The notes under the pieces: model-generated | Seen by the model: only the letters and a program-made list of their open reading frames with translations | Told to the model about the DNA's origin: nothing | Databases searched by the model: none | Made by a program: the position numbers and the translations under genes | In this document: positions 26,022 through 34,580 of the stretch, piece after piece | Layout of the letters: each line of letters begins with the position of its first letter | Position numbering within the stretch: the stretch's first letter is position 1 | NCBI GenBank assembly: GCA_016794025.1 | Contig: JAEUKX010000031.1 | Span: 62,001-126,000 of the forward strand | Direction: 5' to 3' | Length of the DNA: 64,000 nt | Source of the DNA: Rhodospirillales bacterium | Lineage (GTDB): Bacteria; Pseudomonadota; Alphaproteobacteria; CACIAM-22H2

Positions 26022-27698
26022 TCACCTCTGGCGGCGACACCAGCGCCGCCAAAGCGCCCGATATATGCGCTCGTAGTCGCGGGCGTGACGGCCGGCATCG
26101 CACATCGTCGAAGAGCCGACGCACGCGCGAAGCTTCGCCCGGTCCTGCGAAGGTGCCGATGCGGCAAGCTCGGCGGCCAGGCGAGCGAATTGGGCCTCGT
26201 CATCGGCGGCCCAATCAGGCCGCCCGACCCGTGCCAGTACGGCAGAGGCCCATCGCGACATGATCGTTCGCCCGCGCAGCGCCACGACAGGCACGCCCAT
26301 CCACAGCGATTCGAATGTCGTCGTGGCGCCGTTGAATGGCGTCGTGTCGAGTGCGATGTCGATGCGGCCGTAAAAGGACAGATGCGCCGCCAGTCCCAGA
26401 TCGCCGCGGTCGAAATGAAGCCTGTCGCGCTCGATGCCGAGCTCCGCGAAACGCGCGCGGAGCGCATCGCGCATGGAGGGCTCGTCATAGCGTGTACCCG
26501 ACTTGAGGCGCAGACGGGAGCCCGGCACGGCGCGCAGCGCCGAAGCCCACAGCGTGAACGTGCGCCGCGAGAACTTCGAGGGATGGTTGGCCGACCCGAA
26601 TGTGACATAGCCATTCGTCAGGACAGGCGGTTGCGAGACAGGCGGCGCCAGGGCGAGCGGCGGATGGAAATACATGCTTCGTAGCCGCAGCAGCCGTTCG
26701 CTCGGATGGTCGTCGCCGCCGCCGGCCATCGCCGGATCGACGATCAGTCCGTCAAACGCGTCCGATCCGGTCGGAGCCGAATCGTAGATCGAGATCTGGA
26801 CGGGCGCTGGCCGGTGCAGCGCGATGCCGAGACGATTCTCGTCGAAATGCGCGGCCGATGTAACGAGCACGTCGATCCGGTCCGCGCGGATACGCCGGGC
26901 GACGGCGGCATCGTCGAGGCCAACGGTCGAAAACCAGGAATCCGCCATGGACCGGAACTTCTCCGTGACCTCGTCGACGATCGCGTTATGCGCGTAGGCG
27001 AATATCTCGTACCGGCTGCGGTCGTGGCGCGAGAACAGCGCCTCCATCGTCCGCGCGACGGAATGGAAGCGGAAGTCCGACGATACGTAGCCGATGCGCA
27101 GGCGGCGCGACGGATCGGGGTCGTTGTCGTGGCCGGCGACGGGGTCGGCCGGCGCAAGTTCGGTTGCACGGCGGCGGTTCTCGTCGCGCACGAGCTGCGG
27201 ATCGATCCCGTCCGCATAGGCCAGGGCGAGAAGGTAGGCCTTCCAGAGCAGGTCGCGCTGTTCGGTTCCCTGAGCGGCCGCAAGTGCCGCGCGGAAAGGC
27301 TCGACCGATTCCTCCGGCTTCGCCTGACCGGCCAGACATTGGCCAAGTTCATAGAGCGGCTGGGGCCTGCCCGGCATCGCCGCAGCCAGCGTGCGCCAGA
27401 TCTGCTCGGCAAGCGCGTAGCGGCCGCTCGAGCGCAGCGCGATGCCGAGGCCCGACGCCAGCATCGCGTCGCCGGGCGATCTGGCGTACGCCTCGTTGAG
27501 TATCCGGCACGCCAGGTCGGCCTCGCCGCCGGAAATCAGGAAAAGGCCGTAGTTGTAGATCACGTTGGGGTCGTCCGGCGCGCTCGCGAGAGCGCGGCCG
27601 AACAAAGCGGCCGCAAGCGCACGATCGCCTGAGTCGCGCGCGCGCATCGCCGCCGCGAACACGGTCTGCGAACCTTCGTCGAAACCGCCCGAGTTCAT
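26022..27698 (-). CDS. TPR-containing O-GlcNAc transferase, SPINDLY type
   Basis: A 558-residue protein with N-terminal TPR repeats (about residues 10-150: AAALFGRALASAPDDPNVIY, NEAYARSPGDAMLASGLG, FRAALAAAQG) and a C-terminal glycosyltransferase family 41 domain. The second part has LRIGYVSSDFRFHSV, VTFGSANHPSKFSRRTF, RLRLKSG and DIALDTTPFNGATTTFESLWMGVPVV, which bind the nucleotide sugar. GT41 enzymes add sugars to protein serine or threonine and in bacteria can modify flagellins or other surface proteins. No flagellin gene is nearby. It follows corA by 13 bases, so the two probably share a transcript. The acceptor is unknown. Confidence 0.88.
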   Translation of the reverse strand: MNSGGFDEGSQTVFAAAMRARDSGDRALAAALFGRALASAPDDPNVIYNYGLFLISGGEADLACRILNEAYARSPGDAMLASGLGIALRSSGRYALAEQIWRTLAAAMPGRPQPLYELGQCLAGQAKPEESVEPFRAALAAAQGTEQRDLLWKAYLLALAYADGIDPQLVRDENRRRATELAPADPVAGHDNDPDPSRRLRIGYVSSDFRFHSVARTMEALFSRHDRSRYEIFAYAHNAIVDEVTEKFRSMADSWFSTVGLDDAAVARRIRADRIDVLVTSAAHFDENRLGIALHRPAPVQISIYDSAPTGSDAFDGLIVDPAMAGGGDDHPSERLLRLRSMYFHPPLALAPPVSQPPVLTNGYVTFGSANHPSKFSRRTFTLWASALRAVPGSRLRLKSGTRYDEPSMRDALRARFAELGIERDRLHFDRGDLGLAAHLSFYGRIDIALDTTPFNGATTTFESLWMGVPVVALRGRTIMSRWASAVLARVGRPDWAADDEAQFARLAAELAASAPSQDRAKLRACVGSSTMCDAGRHARDYERIYRALWRRWCRRQR

Positions 27699-27711
27699 GC
27701 CTGACGTCGCT

Positions 27712-28716
27712 TCAAAGCCAGTCCGCCTTGCGAAAGCGCCAGTAGAGGACGCCGCAGATCGCCACGATCGCGCCGACGACCGCCGGGTAGCCGTAGTCCC
27801 ACCGAAGTTCCGGCATGTGCTCGAAATTCATGCCGTAGATGCCGGCGATCGCCGTCGGCACGGCGAGGATGGCGGCCCACGCCGCAAGCCGCTTCGTGAC
27901 CTCGTTCTGGCTCGAGGCGGAAAGCATCATCGCGGCATCGAACGCCGAGGCCAGGGCCTCGCGCAGGTTGTCGATCGACTCGTTCACCTGCAGCACGTGG
28001 TCGTGGACATCGTGGTAATAGGGCCGCATCTCGGCGTCGATGATGGGCAGGTTGTACCGCTCCAGCCGCGCGCAGACCTCCTGCATCGGCGAGACCGACC
28101 GGCGGAAACCGAGCAGCTCGCGCCGGAGCTGGTAGAGCCGGTTGACCTCTTCCGAGGTGAATGTCTTCGCGATGATGTGGCTTTCGATTTCCGCCACCTC
28201 TTCGGCAATGGTGTCGATCACCGGAAAGAAGTTGTCGGCCACGAAGTCCATGATCGCGTAGATCACGTAGCCCGTACCCCGCTGGAACATCGCGCGCTCG
28301 CGCTCGCAGCGTTGCCGCACGTCGCCATACGACGTCGACGGACCGTGACGTACGGCGATCACGTAGCCGCGGCCGGCAAAAAGATGCGTTTCGCCGTAGA
28401 CGATACAGGCGTCCTTCACCTGCGCCGTGCGAAGCACCATGAAGAGCGCCTCGCCGTAGAGGTCGATTTTCGGGCGCTGGTGGGAACGGTTGGCGTCCTC
28501 TACCGCGAGCGGATGCAGGCCGAAACGGTTCTGCACATGCGTCAGGATGTCGATTGACGGCTCATGCAGCCCGATCCAGACGAACTCGCCGTCCGCCAGG
28601 GCAGCCGGCCCGGCGTCCTCCACGGGGATGTCGCGGATACGCACGCCGTTGCGATAGACGGCGCACGCCACCACCATCGGGGATTCGTATTCGTTCCTCA
28701 GATCGGCAAAGGCCAT
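27712..28716 (-). CDS. corA: CorA-family divalent-cation transporter
   Basis: A 334-residue CorA-type protein with a large cytoplasmic N-terminal domain and two C-terminal membrane helices. The pore signature YGMNFEHMPEL (GMN motif) sits between them, and the C-terminus is basic (YWRFRKADWL). It would carry magnesium, cobalt or nickel. GGAGG precedes the ATG. A second, clearly different CorA gene lies at 50623-51618, so the organism has at least two. Confidence 0.93.
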   Translation of the reverse strand: MAFADLRNEYESPMVVACAVYRNGVRIRDIPVEDAGPAALADGEFVWIGLHEPSIDILTHVQNRFGLHPLAVEDANRSHQRPKIDLYGEALFMVLRTAQVKDACIVYGETHLFAGRGYVIAVRHGPSTSYGDVRQRCERERAMFQRGTGYVIYAIMDFVADNFFPVIDTIAEEVAEIESHIIAKTFTSEEVNRLYQLRRELLGFRRSVSPMQEVCARLERYNLPIIDAEMRPYYHDVHDHVLQVNESIDNLREALASAFDAAMMLSASSQNEVTKRLAAWAAILAVPTAIAGIYGMNFEHMPELRWDYGYPAVVGAIVAICGVLYWRFRKADWL

Positions 28717-28818
28717 CGGAATCCTCCGCGACGGCGGAATTCTGCACGCCCTTTCGGCATCCGTCGACCGCCCGCGATGTATACAGGCATTTTACATCCT
28801 TCGGTGCCACTTCGACGG

Positions 28819-28847
28819 TCGACACATGCTGTATGGCAGGCTATAAC
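28819..28847 (+). promoter_or_regulatory. Sigma-70 promoter of the sugar-type ABC operon
   Basis: TCGACA (28819-28824) and TATAAC (28842-28847) are separated by 17 bases and each match the consensus in five of six positions. The start would be near 28854, giving a leader of about 65 bases with GGGAGGAG before the ATG. A perfect TGTATACA palindrome at 28778-28785, about 35 bases upstream, is a possible regulator site. Confidence 0.65.
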
Positions 28848-28918
28848 CCCCGCGACACGGCCGCAATCTACCCGGCGAAGGGGGGACGGCCGCGCGGAAC
28901 AATAGGGAGGAGATTGCG

Positions 28919-30286
28919 ATGAAGCGCATTGTCGCGACGGCGGTCGTTGCCGCATTTGCCGCCCTGGGCGCCCCCGCCCAGGCACAGGAAAAACTCGAGG
29001 TCTGGTGGGTCAAGGGCTTCTACAAGGCCGAAGACGACGCGCTCTTCGAGGCGATCAAGAAGTTCGAGACCAAGACCGGCGTCAAGGTCGAGCTGTCGCA
29101 GTACGCGATTCAGGACATGATCCCGAAGACGGTCGCCGCACTCGACGCGAAGACCGTTCCGGATGTCGCCTACGCCGACGTCTATGACTTCCAGGTTACC
29201 GGCAAGTGGGCCTTCGAAGGCCGCCTCGAGGACATCTCGAGCGTCATCCAGCCGATGCTGTCGAATTTCGCGCCCAACACGGTCGAGACGACCCTGCTGT
29301 GGAACGATGTCGCGAAGAAGCGCGCCTACTACGCCTTCCCGCTCAAGCAGCAGACGATGCACATCCAGTACTGGATCGACCTGCTCAACAAGTCGGGCTT
29401 CAAGGAAAGCGACATCCCGAAGACCTGGAAGGAATACTGGTCGTTCTGGTGCGACAAGGTCCAGCCGGCCTTCCGCCGTTCCACGGGCACGCGCGGCTTC
29501 GGCATCGGCATGCCGATGGGCGTTGACTCGTCCGACTCGTTCTACTCGTTCCTGACCTTCATGGATGCCTACGGCGTCAAGCTGGTTGCCGACGACGGCA
29601 AGCTGCTCGTCGACCAGCCGGCCGTGAAGGCGGGCCTTGTCAACGCGCTCAAGGACTACACGGCGCCCTACGCCAAGGGCTGCACGCCGCCGTCGTCGAC
29701 GAGCTGGAAGGATCCCGACAACAACGTTGCCTTCCACAACCGCACGACCGTGATGACCCACAACGCGACGATCTCCATCGCCGCCAAGTGGCTCGATGAC
29801 GCGAACAATGCCGCCCTCAAGCCCGAGGAACGCGAGCTCGGCAAGAAGAACTACGAGCAGAACATCGCGACGGCCGGCTTCCCGAACCGTCCGGACGGCA
29901 AGCCGATGGTCTATCGCGCCGCCGTCAAGACGGGCGTCGTGTTCCAGGAGGCCAAGAACAAGGCGCGCGCGAAGGAGTTCGTCGCGTTCCTGCTCCAGGA
30001 AGAGAACCTGACGCCTTACGTCGAAGGTTCGCTGGGCCGCTGGTTCCCGGTCACCAAGAACGCGCAGAAGAGCGCCTTCTGGCAGGCCGATCGTCACCGC
30101 AAGGCGGTCCAGGCCCAGTTCTTCAACGGTACCGTGACGTTCGAGTTCACGAAGAACTGGAAGTTCACGATCCTCAACAACGAGAACGTCTGGGCCAAGG
30201 CCGTGAACCGGGTCGTCAACGAGAAGGTCGCTCCGGAGAAGGCGGTCGACGAGATGATCGCCCGCATCAAGCAGGTCGCCGGCTGA
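28919..30286 (+). CDS. ABC transporter sugar-type substrate-binding protein, family 1
   Basis: A 455-residue periplasmic protein with a classical signal peptide (KRIVATAVVAAFAALGAPAQAQ) and the extracellular solute-binding family 1 fold. Visible are LEVWWVKGFYKAEDDALFEAI at the start of the mature protein and many aromatic residues that stack on sugars, as in YWIDLLNKSGF and WKEYWSFWCDKV. The substrate is probably a carbohydrate, polyol or phosphorylated polyol. Two permease genes follow, but no ATPase gene. A strong hairpin after its stop would favour high levels of this binding protein. Confidence 0.9.
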   Translation: MKRIVATAVVAAFAALGAPAQAQEKLEVWWVKGFYKAEDDALFEAIKKFETKTGVKVELSQYAIQDMIPKTVAALDAKTVPDVAYADVYDFQVTGKWAFEGRLEDISSVIQPMLSNFAPNTVETTLLWNDVAKKRAYYAFPLKQQTMHIQYWIDLLNKSGFKESDIPKTWKEYWSFWCDKVQPAFRRSTGTRGFGIGMPMGVDSSDSFYSFLTFMDAYGVKLVADDGKLLVDQPAVKAGLVNALKDYTAPYAKGCTPPSSTSWKDPDNNVAFHNRTTVMTHNATISIAAKWLDDANNAALKPEERELGKKNYEQNIATAGFPNRPDGKPMVYRAAVKTGVVFQEAKNKARAKEFVAFLLQEENLTPYVEGSLGRWFPVTKNAQKSAFWQADRHRKAVQAQFFNGTVTFEFTKNWKFTILNNENVWAKAVNRVVNEKVAPEKAVDEMIARIKQVAG

Positions 30287-30292
30287 CGGCAG

Positions 30293-30332
30293 GCCGGGCT
30301 GGCCGCCGGGGTAATCCCGCGGCCAGCCCGGC
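30293..30332 (+). repeat. Strong hairpin between binding-protein and permease genes
   Basis: GCCGGGCTGGCCGC (30293-30306) and GCGGCCAGCCCGGC (30319-30332) are perfect 14-base complements around a 12-base loop, starting seven bases after the binding-protein stop. There is no T-run. The arrangement resembles hairpins after malE-like genes that stabilise the upstream message. Confidence 0.75.
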
Positions 30333-30354
30333 TCCCGGTTTTCGCGAGAACGCC

Positions 30355-31239
30355 ATGGCATCGACGCTCGCCGCCACGACTGATTCCGCCGGAATTCCCG
30401 TCGCCGCCCCGGCAGCCGCGCGCATGGCGTCGTGGCAGGTCTGGGGAGTGGTACTGCTTCTTCCCTATCTGCTCGTGTTCTTCGTCTTCGTGCTCTACCC
30501 GGTCGCCTACGGCTTCTGGCTGGGCCACAATCCCGAAAGCTATGTCGAGCTTTTCGAAGACCCGATCTTCATCAGTTCTGTCGTCAACACGGCGATCTTC
30601 CTGATCGTCGGCATCAACGTGAAGATGGCGATCGCGCTGCTGCTTTCCGGGTTCTTCGCGATCCCGCGCTGGTGGATCCGCACGCTGGGGCTCCTGTTCA
30701 TCATCCCCTGGGCCGTTCCGTCGATCCCCACGATCCTGTCGCTGCGCTTCATGCTCAACCCGGAATGGGGCGTGATCAACCAGGTCATCTACAGGCTGAC
30801 TTTCGAGGACGGGCCGAACTGGCTGAACGATCCCACGCTGGGGCTCACGCTCGCCATCGCCGTCCACATCTGGAAGTCGCTGCCCTTCTGGACGCTGATC
30901 CTTTTGGCCGGCCGGCTTGCGATCTCGAAGGAGATGTACGAGGCGGCCGCCATCGACGGTGCGTCGGCCCCGCAGCGTTTCTTCCACATTACCTGGCCTT
31001 CGATGCGCCAGCTCTACCTGACCTGCACGATCCTCTCGATGTTCTTCACGCTTGGCGACTTCAACAGCGTCTATCTGCTCACGGGCGGCGGGCCTGCCGA
31101 CCTGACGCACGTGCTCGCCACGCTCGGCATCCGCTACATCCGGCTTGACCGCGTCGACCTGGCCATGGCTTCGATCATCGTGGCGCTGCCGCTGATGCTG
31201 CCGCTGATGGTCTTCATGATGCGCCGGCTTTCGCGGTAG
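30355..31239 (+). CDS. ABC sugar transporter permease, MalF/UgpA type
   Basis: A 294-residue membrane protein with six helices and the BPD_transp_1 EAA loop that contacts the ATPase: MYEAAAIDGASAPQRFFHITWP. Other markers are LLLPYLLVFFVFVLYPVAYGF in the first helix and LTGGGPADLTHVLATLGIRYI near the end. It forms the channel with the next gene, 9 bases downstream. Confidence 0.92.
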   Translation: MASTLAATTDSAGIPVAAPAAARMASWQVWGVVLLLPYLLVFFVFVLYPVAYGFWLGHNPESYVELFEDPIFISSVVNTAIFLIVGINVKMAIALLLSGFFAIPRWWIRTLGLLFIIPWAVPSIPTILSLRFMLNPEWGVINQVIYRLTFEDGPNWLNDPTLGLTLAIAVHIWKSLPFWTLILLAGRLAISKEMYEAAAIDGASAPQRFFHITWPSMRQLYLTCTILSMFFTLGDFNSVYLLTGGGPADLTHVLATLGIRYIRLDRVDLAMASIIVALPLMLPLMVFMMRRLSR

Positions 31240-31248
31240 GCACGGCCG

Positions 31249-32085
31249 ATGCGCAGATACCTGACAGAAGCCCGCCTCCTGCTCGTCGGAATTCCCGTCC
31301 TGCTTTGGACGGTCATCCCGATCTATCACCTGCTGCTCTTCGCGCTGTCGCCGAAGGAGGCCGGCTTCCAGGGAAACCTGTGGCCGGACGAGCCGACGCT
31401 GCGGAACTTCAAGCTCGTCTTCGAGCAGAAGCACCACTACCTGATCAATTTCTGGCACCAGATGTGGAATTCGATCGTCATCGCCGTCGCGGTGGGGGTC
31501 CTGACGCTGTTCGTGGCGACGGCGGCCGCGTTCGCGATCAGCCGGCTGCGCGTTCGGGGCGGCCGCGTGATCATGAACATGGCGCTGCTGACATATTTCG
31601 TTCCCGCGGCCTTCCTAGCACTGCCGATGTACAAGGCGATGGGCACCTATGGCCTTCTCAACAGCCAGTGGGCGCTGATCCTCGCGATGGTAACCGTCGC
31701 GACGCCCTACGCGATCTGGGTGCTGAAGCAGGCCGCCGACAAGCTGCCGCTCGAGCTTGACGAGGCCGCAATCATCGACGGCGCGACGGCGCCGCAGCTC
31801 TTTCGCCACATCTTCGTGCCGTTGATGACGCCGTCGCTGATGGCGGTCGGCACCTATGCGCTGCTGCTGGCGTGGAACGAGTATCTTTACGCGTTCCTTC
31901 TGCTGTCGCGCGATGTCGACACGACGCTCGCCGTGGCGCTGGGCGCATTCCTTTCGGCCGACGACTCGCCCTGGGAGCTGCTGATGACGGCGGGCTTCAT
32001 TTACGCGCTGCCCCCCGCGGCGATCTACTACGCATTCCGGCGCTATATGGCGGCCGACCTGACGTCGGGATCGGTCAAGTCATGA
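31249..32085 (+). CDS. ABC sugar transporter permease, MalG/UgpE type
   Basis: A 278-residue second permease with the EAA loop LELDEAAIIDGATAPQLFRHI and a MalG-like N-terminus (LLVGIPVLLWTVIPIYHLLLFAL). Its stop overlaps the start of the PhyH-family oxygenase gene as ATGA, so the oxygenase is translated with the transporter and probably acts on the imported compound or a product of it. Confidence 0.92.
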   Translation: MRRYLTEARLLLVGIPVLLWTVIPIYHLLLFALSPKEAGFQGNLWPDEPTLRNFKLVFEQKHHYLINFWHQMWNSIVIAVAVGVLTLFVATAAAFAISRLRVRGGRVIMNMALLTYFVPAAFLALPMYKAMGTYGLLNSQWALILAMVTVATPYAIWVLKQAADKLPLELDEAAIIDGATAPQLFRHIFVPLMTPSLMAVGTYALLLAWNEYLYAFLLLSRDVDTTLAVALGAFLSADDSPWELLMTAGFIYALPPAAIYYAFRRYMAADLTSGSVKS

Positions 32086-32894
32086 CGCTCTCGGAATCGG
32101 AGATTGGCCGATACCGGCAGGATGGCTATGTCGTCCCATCCCTTCGCCTGTCGCCCGCGCGCGTGGCGGCATTGCGCGGCACGCTTGATCGGCTGATTGC
32201 CGAGAATCCCGGCATACGCCCCGAGCGTCTCGTAAGCGCGCATATCGAGGGCCGGAATGCAGAAGGCGTACGCGGCAGCGCGGACTTCCTCGATCTCGCC
32301 CGCGATCCCGGCATCGTCGCGGCGGTCGCCCGGCTCATCGGGCCCGACGTGATCCTGTGGGGCTGCCAGATCTTCTGCAAACCGGGCGGCAACGGCATGG
32401 AAGTCCCGTGGCATCAGGACGGCCACTACTGGCCCATCCGGCCGCTCGCGACCTGCACGGTCTGGATCGCACTCGACGAATCGAAGATCGAGAATGGCTG
32501 CCTGCGCGTGATCCCCGGCTCGCACCGCGCACGTGAACTGCACGCGCACATGCGCGAGGAACGCGAGGACGTCGTCCTCAACCAGCGTGCCGCCGACGGC
32601 ACGTTCGACGAGGCGACGGCCGTCGACATCGAACTGGAACCCGGCCAAATGTCGATGCACGACGTCTATCTGATCCACGGCTCGAACGCGAACCGGTCGC
32701 CCAAGCGCCGAGCCGGCATCGCGATCCGCTACATGCCCGGCACCTCCCTGTTCGATCGCACGATCATGCGCCCGGGCGATCAGAGCGGCTACAAGATCGA
32801 CTTCACCACTCGGCCGCTCTGGCTGCTGGCCGGGCAGGACCGAACGGGCCTGAACGATTTCCGCGTCGGCCACGCCCACGCCGTAGCGCGCTAG
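32082..32894 (+). CDS. PhyH-family Fe(II)/2-oxoglutarate-dependent dioxygenase
   Basis: A 270-residue cupin-fold oxygenase. The facial triad is visible as H111 and D113 in WHQDGHYW and H199 in LIHGSNANRS, with an arginine at 209-210 placed to bind 2-oxoglutarate. Phytanoyl-CoA-dioxygenase-like enzymes hydroxylate small metabolites, including ectoine and 2-aminoethylphosphonate, so the substrate cannot be assumed. The ATGA overlap with the permease gene and the downstream convergent RraA-like gene point to catabolism of the transporter's ligand. Its stop shares CTAG with the convergent gene. Confidence 0.85.
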   Translation: MTLSESEIGRYRQDGYVVPSLRLSPARVAALRGTLDRLIAENPGIRPERLVSAHIEGRNAEGVRGSADFLDLARDPGIVAAVARLIGPDVILWGCQIFCKPGGNGMEVPWHQDGHYWPIRPLATCTVWIALDESKIENGCLRVIPGSHRARELHAHMREEREDVVLNQRAADGTFDEATAVDIELEPGQMSMHDVYLIHGSNANRSPKRRAGIAIRYMPGTSLFDRTIMRPGDQSGYKIDFTTRPLWLLAGQDRTGLNDFRVGHAHAVAR

Positions 32895-33544
32895 AATTTT
32901 CCGTATTTCAGGTAGGCCTGTTGCGGATCCATGCCGCCGAGTATGGCCTTGCGCACGGCGTTTTCGGTGCCGACGACCTGCTCGGTGCGCGTGACAGCTT
33001 CCTCTGCCATCGCCTTGGGGATGATCACGACACCGTCGGCGTCGCCGAGCGCATAGTCGCCCGTCGATACAGTGACCGCGCCGATCGTGACGGGTGCCCC
33101 GAACGAGTCGGGCACCCAGCGCGCGCCGATATCGGCGGGCGTGGCAAAGCTGCAGAAGACCGGGAAACCCAGTTCAAGGATCATGTCGACGTCGCGGGTA
33201 CCGCCGTCGACGATGTAGCCTCGCACGCCCTTGAGCTTGAGCGCCGATGCGGAAAGCTCGCCCATCAGCGCGATTTCGTGCGTGTTGGGCTGGCACACGA
33301 TCACGGTTCCCGGCGGCGCTTTCGACAGCAGGCCGGTCCATTCAAGCAGGGTCTCGTGGCTTGATCTGGTTCGGTCGATCCGGCCGCTGACGGTCCACAC
33401 GGGCCCCGCAACCTTCCCGCCCGACGCAAGCGATCGGATGGGTGCCGGCAAGACGCAACGTTCGTGACCCATCGCGCGCAGTACGTCGTGGACGGCGGAA
33501 CTGTAGCAGCGGGCGAGACGGTCGGCGAGCGGGTCGGCAGTCAT
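32891..33544 (-). CDS. RraA-like/4-hydroxy-4-methyl-2-oxoglutarate aldolase-family protein
   Basis: A 217-residue protein of the RraA fold, starting at the ATG at 33544, which has GGAGGAA upstream. The family motif YIVDGGTRDVD, and the preceding PPGTVIVCQPNTHEIALMGEL, contain the metal- and substrate-binding residues expected in HMG/CHA aldolases. These enzymes cleave 4-hydroxy-2-oxo acids to pyruvate or decarboxylate oxaloacetate. The location opposite a PhyH oxygenase suggests a step in the same pathway. True RraA (RNase E regulator) is less likely because of the residues retained. It is divergent from paaX. Confidence 0.8.
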   Translation of the reverse strand: MTADPLADRLARCYSSAVHDVLRAMGHERCVLPAPIRSLASGGKVAGPVWTVSGRIDRTRSSHETLLEWTGLLSKAPPGTVIVCQPNTHEIALMGELSASALKLKGVRGYIVDGGTRDVDMILELGFPVFCSFATPADIGARWVPDSFGAPVTIGAVTVSTGDYALGDADGVVIIPKAMAEEAVTRTEQVVGTENAVRKAILGGMDPQQAYLKYGKF

Positions 33545-33633
33545 GCGGTTCCTCCGGATCCAGATCTGTTGCGCCACCCTTGCACGCGCACGGCTCTCGC
33601 GCCAAGTCGGACGCTCGACTATTGTGCCCGCGC

Positions 33634-34518
33634 ATGATGCGAAAAATGACTGCCAGGACGCCGGTTCGCGCCGGTTCGCTCGTCGTCACGCTTTTCGGCG
33701 ACCTGATCGCGCCTCGTGGCGGCGAGGTCGCCTATTCCGGTCTCGCCCGCATCCTGGCCGGATTCGGCATAAACGACAGCCAGCTGCGTACGGCGCTATC
33801 GCGTCTCGTCGCGGAAGAATGGCTCGTCTCGACCCGAAGGGGCCGCAATGCGTTCTATTCCCTCTCCCAGACGGGCCGGCACCGGACGGCCGAAGCCGAG
33901 GCGCGGATATATGCGGCCGAACCAGGGCCATGGAACGGCCACTGGTGCGTCGCATTGCTGCCGCCGTCGGCGGCCGGAACGCGCGATGCCGTCCGCCGGC
34001 CGCTGTCCTGGCTTGGCTTCGGCTCGATTGGTCCGCAGACCCTGATCCATCCCAGGCCCGATCCCGCGGCGATCGCCTCGCTCCTGGATGATCTTCCGCA
34101 GGATTGTCGCCCGCTGCTCGTCAACGGGGCGGCCATGCAAGCGCGCGCAGCGCGCGCATTGGTCCGCCAGGGGTGGGATCTCGACGCGCTGGGTCGCGGC
34201 TACCGGGATTTCCTCCGGGCCTTTGAACCGCTCGCACGCCGGGCGCATACGCTCCCACCCGGCGATGCGCTCGCCGGCCGGCTGCGTCTCGTCCATGCTT
34301 TCCGCCGGCTTGCCCTGCGCGATCCCGGATTGCCGGCCGAGCTGCTGCCGCGCGACTGGGTCGGCGGCAAGGCACGGCGGTTTGCAGCCGGACTCTACAG
34401 CCGCCTGCGCCCCGCTTCCGAGGCCTGGATTGACGCCAATCTCGTGAATTCCAAGGGTAAACTGCCGCCGCCGGCGGCGACGGCCCGGCGCCGCTTCGGC
34501 GGAAACGTGTCACGATAG
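33634..34518 (+). CDS. paaX: PaaX-family transcriptional regulator
   Basis: A 294-residue regulator with an N-terminal winged helix (GDLIAPRGGEVAYSGLARIL, then NDSQLRTALSRLVAEEWLV) and the PaaX central and C-terminal domains, which bind phenylacetyl-CoA (GPWNGHWCVALLPP; LALRDPGLPAELLPRDWVG). PaaX represses phenylacetate genes until phenylacetyl-CoA accumulates. It is encoded directly upstream of paaA on the same strand. The ATG at 33634 was chosen because it is the first of three close ATGs (33634, 33637, 33646); the true start is uncertain within these. Confidence 0.92.
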   Translation: MMRKMTARTPVRAGSLVVTLFGDLIAPRGGEVAYSGLARILAGFGINDSQLRTALSRLVAEEWLVSTRRGRNAFYSLSQTGRHRTAEAEARIYAAEPGPWNGHWCVALLPPSAAGTRDAVRRPLSWLGFGSIGPQTLIHPRPDPAAIASLLDDLPQDCRPLLVNGAAMQARAARALVRQGWDLDALGRGYRDFLRAFEPLARRAHTLPPGDALAGRLRLVHAFRRLALRDPGLPAELLPRDWVGGKARRFAAGLYSRLRPASEAWIDANLVNSKGKLPPPAATARRRFGGNVSR

Positions 34519-34547
34519 TTTGTTCTAGTTTCATATTTTCTGTGACA
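34508..34547 (+). promoter_or_regulatory. Putative PaaX operator upstream of paaA
   Basis: Inverted half-sites TGTCAC (34508-34513) and GTGACA (34542-34547) are separated by 28 bases. The AT-rich patch between them, including a repeated TAGTTT, is the most probable paaA promoter region. The first half-site lies within the last codons of paaX. Confidence 0.4.
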
Positions 34548-34580
34548 TATTGACCGACGCATCCGACGGGAGGATCGCGC

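Noticed and set aside
32891-33544. True RraA, the RNase E inhibitor
   Set aside because: The retained DGGTRD segment and context with an oxygenase fit the aldolase branch better; RraA itself is mostly gammaproteobacterial.
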